A stretch of DNA of 8,838 bases, from positions 1 to 8,838 of the forward strand of contig RXIE01000123.1 of NCBI GenBank assembly GCA_004212135.1, given 5' to 3'. The notes under the pieces were generated by a model. That model ran no database searches, was not told the origin of the DNA, and saw only the letters and a list, made by a program, of their open reading frames with translations. Source of the stretch: Candidatus Methanophagales archaeon ANME-1-THS (GTDB lineage: Archaea; Halobacteriota; Syntropharchaeia; Alkanophagales; Methanospirareceae). The translations under genes and the position numbers were made by a program. Shown here in pieces: positions 1 through 6,077 of the stretch. Numbering within the stretch: the stretch's first letter is position 1; every line of letters starts with the position of its first letter.

Positions 1-49
1 AGTCATTCCCATTATCAAGATAGTTAATGAGCACATCAGAGCGTGCCGC
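1..49 (-). pseudogene. In-frame continuation of the precorrin-2 dehydrogenase beyond the TAG, running off the window
   Basis: Reading the minus strand in the frame of the upstream gene, the codons after the TAG give AARSDVLINYLDNGND. From memory of E. coli CysG, the stretch after VNQRV (SDAAESRRIFCNVVDAP) aligns residue for residue, with the stop sitting where CysG has an alanine and with the conserved Asn and Asp of the N-x-x-D motif retained. No second stop appears before the window edge. This supports one original reading frame through the TAG; whether it is translated cannot be judged here. Confidence 0.6.
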
Positions 50-352
50 CTAGTTAAAAATACGAGCATTGAGTCTTTCGTCACTGGTGCAAATGAGAAT
101 TAAAAAAGCTCCTTTGATAAGTTCTTCCACGTTCTTGTTCCATAAATCGCATTGAACACAGTGAATCTTCTTCGCTTCACACAGCGCTTTGATGCGTGGT
201 GTGAACTTCAAGCTGTAAACTTCTAGGTTCGGATTCTTCTCCGGTATCTCACTGCCAGTTTCTAGAATCTGGCATATTTTCCGCTCAGCAACCCCTCCTC
301 CACCAAAGACAATGATTCGTTTATCAGAGACCTCAATGTACAGGGGTAGCAT
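50..352 (-). CDS. Precorrin-2 dehydrogenase (siroheme synthase N-terminal type), interrupted by in-frame TAG
   Basis: This enzyme family oxidises precorrin-2 to sirohydrochlorin with NAD+, giving the substrate that CfbA loads with nickel. The visible product starts MLPLYIEVSDKR and has the Rossmann nucleotide-binding motif VFGGGGVAERK (about residues 15-25), then the strand-and-helix pattern of CysG/Met8p/SirC up to CTSDERLNARIFN. It then meets a TAG codon at 50-52 after only 100 residues, about half the family length. In the same frame past the stop the family pattern continues without an indel, so the gene looks interrupted rather than naturally short. I chose the ATG at 350-352 because family members begin close to MLPL; an upstream TTG at 413-415 would add 21 basic residues without family character. 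It lies just downstream of cfbB on the same strand, which suggests co-transcription. It could be a pseudogene, a sequencing error, or a recoded gene. Confidence 0.75.
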   Translation of the reverse strand: MLPLYIEVSDKRIIVFGGGGVAERKICQILETGSEIPEKNPNLEVYSLKFTPRIKALCEAKKIHCVQCDLWNKNVEELIKGAFLILICTSDERLNARIFN

Positions 353-427
353 GGCATGTTTTATTAACCTTATCCATCTTTTTAAACTTTTTCTTTTTAA
401 TTGGATGCACCTCAAGGGGCTGAGAAG

Positions 428-1837
428 TTAAGACGGTAACGAGCCAGATCTCGATTTCCTCGCACTTTCAACCAGGTTTTCGGCAAATGCGGTATACGAA
501 GCGGCATGCAAATGAGCAAAGGAAGCGAGGCAGTTCTTTGATATGATACCATCCCTGCCATCCTTGATACCCACGCCCCTGAGCATTTTATACGCAAACT
601 CGACCTGTGCCAGACCCTCAAGCAGGATATCAGAATGGTGGAATTCATGCCCCTTGAATCTGCTGCCTTCCTTACCCAGGATGCAATCCTTCTGGATCAC
701 CCCCTCAACATAGTTCACGACCCTCTTTTCCCCGAATCTCACTGATCCTTTGAGCACACCGCAGAGCTCAAACCGGGTGCCTCGGTATTCAAGATCCTCC
801 ATCAGATACATCAACCCGCCACATTCCGCGTAGATAACCCCAAAGCCATCGTAAAAGTCTTTAACAGCCTTGAGCATGGACGCGTTCGAGGCGAGTTCCG
901 CAGCATACAGCTCGGGAAAGCCACCACCGATATAGAGCGCATCCACGCCCTCAGGAAGCTTTTTATCCCTTATCAGGCTGAAATACACGATTTCCGCACC
1001 ATGTAGCGCGAGTAAGTCCAGCGTATCTGGATAATAAAAATTAAACGCCTCATCAAATGCAACCGCAATTCGAACGTTTGCCGCGCCACTCCGCTCGACC
1101 TCAAAGACCCTCGAGCCGGGCATTTCCAGAGCCGGTGCGGATCTCGCAAGCTCACAAACCGCGTTAAGGTCAAGATGCTGCTCGATGGTGTTCTTTATAT
1201 TATCCAAAACTACCGTATACTCATTCCACCGGTTTTTGCATTCCACCGCAGTGATCAAACCGAGATGCCGCATCAGAATTCCCAAATCGGCACGGCGTGG
1301 AATTTTACCAAGAACCTGGAGTGCACTGTACTTCTCGACCGCTTTCTGCGCTTTCTCACCATGTCGTTCGCTGCCAATATTGTTCAAAATAATACCCGCA
1401 ATCTGTACCTCGGGATCGAACTGTACATAACCATTAACCAACGCCGCGACACTCCGTGTGATGCTGCTCGCATCAATTACGAGTATAACCGGGCAGTCTA
1501 AGATCTTTGCGATCTGGGCAGTGCTTCCCACCTCATCATCATAATTCAAACCTTCGTAGAGCCCCCGAACGCCTTCTATCACGGCTATGTCCGCGCCCCT
1601 GCAGCTTCGTATAACAATCTCCTTCACCAGGTCCGGGGACATCAGAAACCCATCCAGGTTCCTCGAAGATCTACCCGAGACCAGGGTATGAAAGCCGGGA
1701 TCGATGTAGTCCAGTCCTACCTTGAAGCCCTGTACCTCGAGCCCCCTCGCGCGCAAAGCGCTCAGCAGACCAATACATATCGTGGTCTTACCCGCAGAGC
1801 TTCGGTCACCTGCAATTAACACGCGTGGAATCTTCAT
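428..1837 (-). CDS. cfbB: Ni-sirohydrochlorin a,c-diamide synthase (CobB/CbiA family)
   Basis: This cytoplasmic enzyme uses ATP and glutamine to amidate the a and c acetate side chains of Ni-sirohydrochlorin, the second dedicated step of coenzyme F430 synthesis. The 469-residue product has the full CobB/CbiA layout. An N-terminal dethiobiotin-synthetase-like ATPase domain carries a P-loop variant, GDRSSAGKTT (10-19), with VGLDYIDPGFH (40-50) and IEGVRGLYEG (87-96). A C-terminal class I glutaminase domain begins near residue 255, with the nucleophile Cys339 in YAECGG and a C-terminal His pair in FAHLHAASY (His442, His444). Family members in cobalamin synthesis (CbiA) look alike; assignment to F430 rests on the neighbouring cfbC and cfbA and the absence of cobalamin genes here. 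The ATG at 1835-1837 is preceded by a weak GAAGG. It is divergent from cfbC, and the dehydrogenase gene follows on the same strand. Confidence 0.9.
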   Translation of the reverse strand: MKIPRVLIAGDRSSAGKTTICIGLLSALRARGLEVQGFKVGLDYIDPGFHTLVSGRSSRNLDGFLMSPDLVKEIVIRSCRGADIAVIEGVRGLYEGLNYDDEVGSTAQIAKILDCPVILVIDASSITRSVAALVNGYVQFDPEVQIAGIILNNIGSERHGEKAQKAVEKYSALQVLGKIPRRADLGILMRHLGLITAVECKNRWNEYTVVLDNIKNTIEQHLDLNAVCELARSAPALEMPGSRVFEVERSGAANVRIAVAFDEAFNFYYPDTLDLLALHGAEIVYFSLIRDKKLPEGVDALYIGGGFPELYAAELASNASMLKAVKDFYDGFGVIYAECGGLMYLMEDLEYRGTRFELCGVLKGSVRFGEKRVVNYVEGVIQKDCILGKEGSRFKGHEFHHSDILLEGLAQVEFAYKMLRGVGIKDGRDGIISKNCLASFAHLHAASYTAFAENLVESARKSRSGSLPS

Positions 1838-1882
1838 TTTCCTTCAATCGCCTCACTTCTTCCCCCGTTCCCCTTGCCCTAG

Positions 1883-1890
1883 TGCATATA
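1883..1890 (-). promoter_or_regulatory. Candidate TATA element for cfbB
   Basis: On the minus strand this reads TATATGCA, about 50 bases before the cfbB ATG, which would leave a leader of roughly 25 bases. It is the exact inverted copy of the element at 1937-1944 on the other side of the divergent gap. A second possible TATA box for cfbB, GATATAAG on the minus strand near 1903-1910, cannot be excluded. Confidence 0.4.
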
Positions 1891-1932
1891 CATGCTCTCC
1901 TTCTTATATCTTTTTGGTAACCAGGAGAGAGG

Positions 1933-1944
1933 TTAATATATGCA
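1933..1944 (+). promoter_or_regulatory. Candidate TATA element for cfbC
   Basis: The sequence TTAATATATGCA follows a purine-rich stretch (GAGAGAGG) that could serve as a BRE. A start about 25 bases downstream would give a leader of roughly 45-50 bases before the cfbC ATG at 2009. No strong ribosome binding site is visible in that leader. A seven-codon reading frame, MSRVKRI, opens at 1982 and ends at 2005, directly ahead of cfbC; I have no evidence that it is used. Confidence 0.5.
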
Positions 1945-2008
1945 ACAGGAGAATGTAGAGTGAAGAGCAGTCTCCGGGGTCATGAGCAGGGTAAAAAGAA
2001 TCTGACGA

Positions 2009-2893
2009 ATGGTGAAAAGATTGAGGCAAATCGCATTTTATGGCAAAGGCGGCGTGGGAAAATCCACACTAAGCTCGAACATTGCCGCTGCACTGGCCGA
2101 GCATGGGTTCACCGTGATGATGATCGGCTGTGATCCAAAGCACGATTGCACGAGAAACTTGCGGGAAGGGGTTGAAATACCGAGCATTCTCGACGCCTCA
2201 CGAGATAAGGGCATAGAGCAGTTGGGTCTTGAAGGGCTGGTGGAAGGGAATAAAATCAGACTCGATGAGATCGTTTACGAAGGTTATGGAGGTGTTTATT
2301 GCGCCGAGTGTGGGGGTCCGAGACCGGGTGTAGGATGCGCGGGTAGAGGTGTGATCGTTGCAATTGACTTGCTCAGGAGGCTGAACGTTTTTGAAGCACT
2401 TAAGCCGGACGTGGTGATCTACGATGTACCGGGCGATGTGGTATGTGGCGGTTTTGCAATGCCCCTGAGGAAAGGTCTGGCAGACGAGGTTTATATCGTC
2501 ACATCTGCGGATTACCTTGCACTGTACGCGGCAAACAACATTTGTCAGGGCATTCGTGAGTTTGCGACCACAGGCGGGCCTCCCTTAGGCGGTATCATTT
2601 ATAACGTGAGAGGTCTGCTTGATGACGCTCCTGTTGTTCATGCCTTTGCGGAAGGGGTGGGTTCACATGTCATCGGGTGTATACCCAATGCATATCAGAT
2701 TGCAGAGGCTGAGATTGAAGGAAAGACCGTCGTTGAATATCAGCCGACGAGTGGTATCGCGGACCTCTTCAGGGAACTGGCACTGAAAATTTACACCAAT
2801 ACGCATACCTCAATTCCCGAGCCCTTATCACGGAAGAGGATGCTTGAGATAGGTCAAGAAATCAGAAAACGGACCAAAGAGCGGTATGAGTAG
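2009..2893 (+). CDS. cfbC: Ni-sirohydrochlorin a,c-diamide reductive cyclase, ATP-dependent reductase subunit (NifH-like)
   Basis: CfbC is the nitrogenase-iron-protein-like partner of CfbD. It hydrolyses ATP and passes electrons from a [4Fe-4S] cluster for the six-electron reduction and lactam ring closure of Ni-sirohydrochlorin a,c-diamide during F430 synthesis. The 294 residues show the P-loop YGKGGVGKST (11-20), the switch region GCDPKHDCTRNL (40-51), and the two cluster-ligating cysteines of the family, Cys110 in GVGCAGRG and Cys146 in VVCGGFAMP, with the switch II motif DVPGD (139-143). The DPKHDCT form, rather than DPKADST of true NifH, and the company of cfbB and cfbA argue for CfbC and against nitrogenase. 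Length is normal for the family. It ends in TAG; the next in-frame stop, TGA at 2906-2908, is only four codons further on. Its partner cfbD is not in the window. Confidence 0.93.
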   Translation: MVKRLRQIAFYGKGGVGKSTLSSNIAAALAEHGFTVMMIGCDPKHDCTRNLREGVEIPSILDASRDKGIEQLGLEGLVEGNKIRLDEIVYEGYGGVYCAECGGPRPGVGCAGRGVIVAIDLLRRLNVFEALKPDVVIYDVPGDVVCGGFAMPLRKGLADEVYIVTSADYLALYAANNICQGIREFATTGGPPLGGIIYNVRGLLDDAPVVHAFAEGVGSHVIGCIPNAYQIAEAEIEGKTVVEYQPTSGIADLFRELALKIYTNTHTSIPEPLSRKRMLEIGQEIRKRTKERYE

Positions 2894-2918
2894 GGACTCA
2901 TGCAATGAGAATGAGTCC
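2894..2918 (+). terminator. Hairpin directly after cfbC, followed by a T-rich run
   Basis: GGACTCAT (2894-2901) and ATGAGTCC (2911-2918) form a perfect 8-base stem with a 9-base loop, beginning at the base after the cfbC stop codon. About 22 bases later a T-rich stretch (TCTGATTTTTTATC, 2936-2949) follows, which would suit archaeal transcription termination. A role in mRNA 3'-end stability is equally possible. Confidence 0.45.
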
Positions 2919-3007
2919 GAACCGGCATGGTAAAATCTGATTTTTTATCATCTCCTTATAAAATATGAACTGTTGCTTATTTGATATTACCCCTACAAAA
3001 ATCGAAA

Positions 3008-3017
3008 GATATTTAAA
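3008..3017 (+). promoter_or_regulatory. Candidate TATA element for cfbA
   Basis: GATATTTAAA is preceded by purine-rich CGAAA, a plausible BRE plus TATA box. It lies about 50 bases before the cfbA start, placing the likely transcription start near 3035-3042. This suggests that cfbA has its own promoter although it follows cfbC on the same strand. Confidence 0.5.
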
Positions 3018-3032
3018 ACATTCCAATTTTAG

Positions 3033-3052
3033 GGTGTTAGGATCATAACACC
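3033..3052 (+). promoter_or_regulatory. Palindromic candidate operator upstream of cfbA
   Basis: GGTGTTA (3033-3039) and TAACACC (3046-3052) are a perfect 7-base inverted repeat separated by six bases (GGATCA). The site sits 16-44 bases downstream of the candidate TATA box, over the expected transcription start and before the ATG. That is where an archaeal repressor would block transcription. It could also fold as a short hairpin in the leader RNA. I do not recognise it as the site of a known regulator. Confidence 0.4.
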
Positions 3053-3064
3053 TATCGAGAGAGG

Positions 3065-3502
3065 ATGATGAACGTGGCACAAAAAGGAAAGAGAGACGTG
3101 GGCGGAAACGGAGATGACATTGCAGTCATCTTAATAGGGCATGGGAGCACCTTACCCTATAATCGGGAAGTGCTCGAAGAGTTGCGAAAGAGACTGGAAA
3201 AGCGGGAGATATTTAAAGCGGTCAGGGTAGCCTTCATGCAGTTGAACTCGCCGAGCATTGAAGAGGTACTGAGAACCCTTGCTCAAGACGGAATGAAGAC
3301 CATAGTGGCGCAGCCTGTTTTTTTAGCTGACGGAGCGCATACCAAAGAGGACATTCCAGAGAAGTTGAAACTAGCCTTTGAGGGAGATTGGGAGGACTTA
3401 GGAAACGAGATTAAGCTCATTTACGCAAAGCCCATAGGCGTGGATGAGCGGATTGTGGATATCCTACTGGATCGAGTAAAGGAAGCTATAGAAGGGGGAT
3501 GA
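3065..3502 (+). CDS. cfbA: Sirohydrochlorin nickelochelatase (short CbiX type)
   Basis: CfbA inserts Ni2+ into sirohydrochlorin, the first dedicated step of F430 synthesis; the same short CbiX class can also load cobalt in corrinoid synthesis. The 145-residue product matches the homodimeric archaeal short form. The metal-binding histidines of the family are visible as His26 in ILIGHGST and His92 in FLADGAHTKEDIP. The start is uncertain. Tandem ATGs at 3065 and 3068 lie almost on top of the purine run GAGAGG (3058-3064), giving poor spacing. A GTG at 3074 would be well spaced from that run, and a GTG at 3098 has GGAAAGAGA before it and would remove most of a Lys/Gly-rich extension not usual in the family, which begins just before the HGS motif. 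Pairing with cfbB and cfbC supports a nickel role. Confidence 0.9.
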   Translation: MMNVAQKGKRDVGGNGDDIAVILIGHGSTLPYNREVLEELRKRLEKREIFKAVRVAFMQLNSPSIEEVLRTLAQDGMKTIVAQPVFLADGAHTKEDIPEKLKLAFEGDWEDLGNEIKLIYAKPIGVDERIVDILLDRVKEAIEGG

Positions 3503-3513
3503 ATTAAAATAAA

Positions 3514-3547
3514 GGATAAAGAACTCTTATCCATTAGGTTGAAACCT
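3514..3547. terminator. Possible bidirectional terminator between convergent genes
   Basis: The 72-base gap between the cfbA stop and the end of the large surface-protein gene holds two small inverted repeats: GGATAA/TTATCC (3514-3519 and 3527-3532) and AGGTT/AACCT (3536-3540 and 3543-3547). They are short, the second has an impractically tight loop, and runs of T on either strand are modest, so this is a weak call based mainly on position between converging genes. Confidence 0.25.
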
Positions 3548-3574
3548 TCTTTCACGGCCTCCACTTTCCCATCT

Positions 3575-5917
3575 CTAACCCTTTCTCTTCCCTGTCCTGC
3601 ATACGAGCAGATAAACGGTCAATACTGCTATTATCACAAGTACAACCTCAAACCCTGGCACGGGAAGCTGCAACAAAGTTGATGCTGATGAGTTCTCCGG
3701 TTGTATCGTCGGCGGTTGCATCGTTGGTGACTGTATTGTCGGTGTTGATTCTGGTACCTCGTGTGGTATTGTTGACACTGAGGAATTCGTTGGTGCCGGT
3801 GTTGGTGATGCTAATGTTCGAACCGGAGTGATGATATTTACCGTTGTTATAGCCATGTGCCCCTCACCGTCATCAGCTTCTATCGTATATTCACCGGTCA
3901 AAGCCTCGGACGTACTGAACATGGCTTTGAATTTGCCATTTTCAACCGTTGCGAACTTCGTTCCAAGATCCACCGGTCCTTTCACTTTGACAATGATGGA
4001 GTGTCCCTCTCTGTTTGAGGTTCCTGTTACCAGAAGATCACTGCCAATATCTATATCCGCAAGAGAATAGAGCTTTACTTCCGCCGTTCCGACTTTTATT
4101 GTAATCTTCTTCATGTAGTCATCACTGCCCGCAGTCCCGATGGTCGCATCCCAGAGTGTGGCGTTTATCTGCTCCTGGGTCTTTCCTGCGAGCCTGGAGA
4201 GGTCACCGCCGAAATACTTCGTTTTTAGGCCGTTTAGCAAATCATCATCTCCAATCCCATCGTATATTCCGTTCCTTCCCGGGCTCAGCACGAACACGAG
4301 ATATGTTCCGGTATCAGCATCTTCTTGAACATCAATCTCAACGGACCATGTAAAGTCGCTGCTTACCGATTCCGCTTCATAAATAATTCCGTGTGGAAGA
4401 CCGTAAACATCGGAATTCGCGGTGTTCATCCCCCTTCCACCACCTCCTTTCGGACCTGCAATGAATACGTCCACCGTTTTACCCGGTGCGATGCCGCTGA
4501 GCGTGAAGGAGTCACCGGGTGGAACTAAGGTAGTTGAAGATTCAGCAGTTAAGGTGCCCGTTGTCATCAATACCATGAAAGAGCCGTCATCCTCCTCGTC
4601 ACGGACATCTTGCTCTAAAGAAAAGTTGCCATCTATGAAAGCCTTTATCTTTATTGCTCCTTCAACACTAGTGCCAGCCGTAGCAGGTGTGGGCAGTTTC
4701 ACCTCAAACTTACCTTTCGTATCTATCGCTACATCAACCTTCACAATACGGTTCTCAATGGCGATATCCACAGTTTTTCCGGTGTTTGCGGTTCCATTAA
4801 CCACGAGGTCAGCCCCTATCATGCAGGTATTGGGCATGGTGAACGTAACCTTCTTCTTTGAGACTGAGATATCAACAGAATCTTCTACAGCGCTGTCCAG
4901 ATCCCTTACTTTCACCGTGTAAGTGCCTATTCTTTCAACAAAATAGACCACGTATTCCCTTTTTCCGTCGGCGTCTATCCTGTCTGGGAAGTTGCCGATT
5001 TGTGTGGATGCCGGGTTATCGCTTATTCCACCTTCGAAATAGGCATACTCTCCACCTTTTGTTACATTAATGGATATATTGCGGTCGGACACGCCTGTTA
5101 CTGTTAGCTTCACCTTCTCCGAAACTACAAGCTCAGTCTTTGCAGCCTTTAGCTTGAGTTCCGGGCTCACAATCTCCAATTTCACCTCGTCACTCTCCTT
5201 GCGCAGCCCACGTGCATATTCATCCTCAGTGGAGATCTGGAATTTATACGTTCCAAGCTCCCATCCCGCAGTGTTTATCTCTAAGTCAGTGACATGAGAG
5301 ACATTAACTTTGTCGAAGACAGTGCCGTCTGCGGGATTTGTTCTCATTATATTTCCGCCGGGGTCAGTCACCTTCAGGGTTACACCGTCGTTCGGGTCTA
5401 AGGAGCTGGTGAATTTCACGGTTATGCGAGTGCCTTGGGGGATACTGGTCACGGTTGTAGTTCCCTTTTTCAGCTTTAATTCCATAGCTGTTTCACCGAT
5501 ACTAATCGTCGTCTCATTGCATCCAGTTCCGGGTTCACCAGTAGCGTTATAATCGCCGGTCTTCATACCTGATGTATCAATCCTTCCACTGGCGTCTGAA
5601 TACCTTATTTCACCGGTAATCCCTGTGCTGATCCCGGTTAACGTCACTTTTCCAGAAGCGTTACCCGTGGCATTGTAGAACTGTATCACCTGCCCGACAA
5701 TCACTGAAGATTTATTTCCATCGAGCCTGATGGTGATATTATCGTAATTAACGGTGAAGTCCTGCCCATAGCTGGTTATAGTCTGCGTTGCTGGCTTTAC
5801 CGAGGCTGCTACAGGTGCTATCAGCGTAGCAAATGCAAAAGCTATCACCACTGCGGTCACTACCATTCTCTGCGTTACTACTTCCTTTTTTAATACCCCT
5901 TTTTTAACATCTTTCAT
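3575..5917 (-). CDS. Large secreted S-layer-like protein with PGF-CTERM anchor
   Basis: This is a probable cell-envelope protein. It has a basic N-terminus and a hydrophobic signal segment (about 18-37, cleavage likely after APVAA). A long beta-rich ectodomain follows, with Ig-like segments: IGADLVVNGTANTGKTVDI (367-385) and IGSDLLVTGTSNREGHSII (624-642) look like copies of one module. Near 537-607 the pattern GTYLVFVLSPGRNGIYDG, an alpha-helical insert, then SDDYMKKITIKV recalls DUF3821-type surface proteins of Methanomicrobia, from memory and unverified. A Thr/Pro/Ser-rich spacer (about 697-752) leads to PGF (754-756), a membrane segment and the basic tail RTGKRKG, the PGF-CTERM signal cut by archaeosortase A. 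About a dozen N-x-S/T sequons suggest heavy N-glycosylation. The ATG at 5915-5917 is preceded by GGAGTGAT, a good ribosome binding site. The gene ends in TAG. Its precise role is not known. Confidence 0.8.
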   Translation of the reverse strand: MKDVKKGVLKKEVVTQRMVVTAVVIAFAFATLIAPVAASVKPATQTITSYGQDFTVNYDNITIRLDGNKSSVIVGQVIQFYNATGNASGKVTLTGISTGITGEIRYSDASGRIDTSGMKTGDYNATGEPGTGCNETTISIGETAMELKLKKGTTTVTSIPQGTRITVKFTSSLDPNDGVTLKVTDPGGNIMRTNPADGTVFDKVNVSHVTDLEINTAGWELGTYKFQISTEDEYARGLRKESDEVKLEIVSPELKLKAAKTELVVSEKVKLTVTGVSDRNISINVTKGGEYAYFEGGISDNPASTQIGNFPDRIDADGKREYVVYFVERIGTYTVKVRDLDSAVEDSVDISVSKKKVTFTMPNTCMIGADLVVNGTANTGKTVDIAIENRIVKVDVAIDTKGKFEVKLPTPATAGTSVEGAIKIKAFIDGNFSLEQDVRDEEDDGSFMVLMTTGTLTAESSTTLVPPGDSFTLSGIAPGKTVDVFIAGPKGGGGRGMNTANSDVYGLPHGIIYEAESVSSDFTWSVEIDVQEDADTGTYLVFVLSPGRNGIYDGIGDDDLLNGLKTKYFGGDLSRLAGKTQEQINATLWDATIGTAGSDDYMKKITIKVGTAEVKLYSLADIDIGSDLLVTGTSNREGHSIIVKVKGPVDLGTKFATVENGKFKAMFSTSEALTGEYTIEADDGEGHMAITTVNIITPVRTLASPTPAPTNSSVSTIPHEVPESTPTIQSPTMQPPTIQPENSSASTLLQLPVPGFEVVLVIIAVLTVYLLVCRTGKRKG

Positions 5918-5965
5918 CTTTTATCACTCCTTTTTATCATCTGTTTTAAAATTTTTAATGCTATT

Positions 5966-5977
5966 TGTAATATAAAA
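5966..5977 (-). promoter_or_regulatory. Candidate TATA element for the large surface protein
   Basis: The minus strand reads TTTATATTACAA here, about 50 bases before the ATG, within a very AT-rich divergent gap. A start roughly 25 bases downstream leaves a short leader containing the GGAGTGAT ribosome binding site. Confidence 0.4.
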
Positions 5978-6005
5978 ATTTTTCTGTTTTTATCAAATCA
6001 TACTA

Positions 6006-6015
6006 TTTTATATAT
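6006..6015 (+). promoter_or_regulatory. Candidate TATA element for the PGF-pre-PGF protein
   Basis: TTTTATATAT stands about 65-70 bases before the ATG at 6078. The purine-rich leader that follows includes GAGGAGGAGATGAG (6061-6074), a strong archaeal ribosome binding site that fixes the start at 6078. Confidence 0.45.
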
Positions 6016-6077
6016 TGGTATGAAAAATAGGTGAGGTGGTATGGGTGATGGATAAATGAAGAGGAGGAGATGAGAGC

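Noticed and set aside
353..415. Extended start (TTG at 413-415) for the precorrin-2 dehydrogenase
   Set aside because: The added residues are basic and without family character, and the ATG at 350-352 matches the usual start near MLPL.
428..1837. CbiA/CobB of cobalamin synthesis
   Set aside because: The family is shared, but no other corrin-ring genes are here and cfbC and cfbA are adjacent, so the F430 role is preferred.
2009..2893. Nitrogenase iron protein NifH or a chlorophyllide reductase subunit
   Set aside because: The DPKHDCT switch form and the cfbB/cfbA neighbours fit CfbC; no nifD, nifK or bch gene is present.
2898..3080. 60-residue minus-strand reading frame in the cfbC-cfbA gap
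   Set aside because: It covers the promoter and palindrome region, has no recognisable domain and no ribosome binding site I would trust.
3690..3780. Short tandem DNA repeat
   Set aside because: The imperfect repetition is explained by the Thr/Pro-rich stalk (PTIQ, PTMQ, PTIQ) coded on the minus strand.
4422..4922. 166-residue plus-strand reading frame opposite the large surface protein
   Set aside because: Low-complexity Ser/Thr/Val shadow of a confident coding frame, with no start signal.
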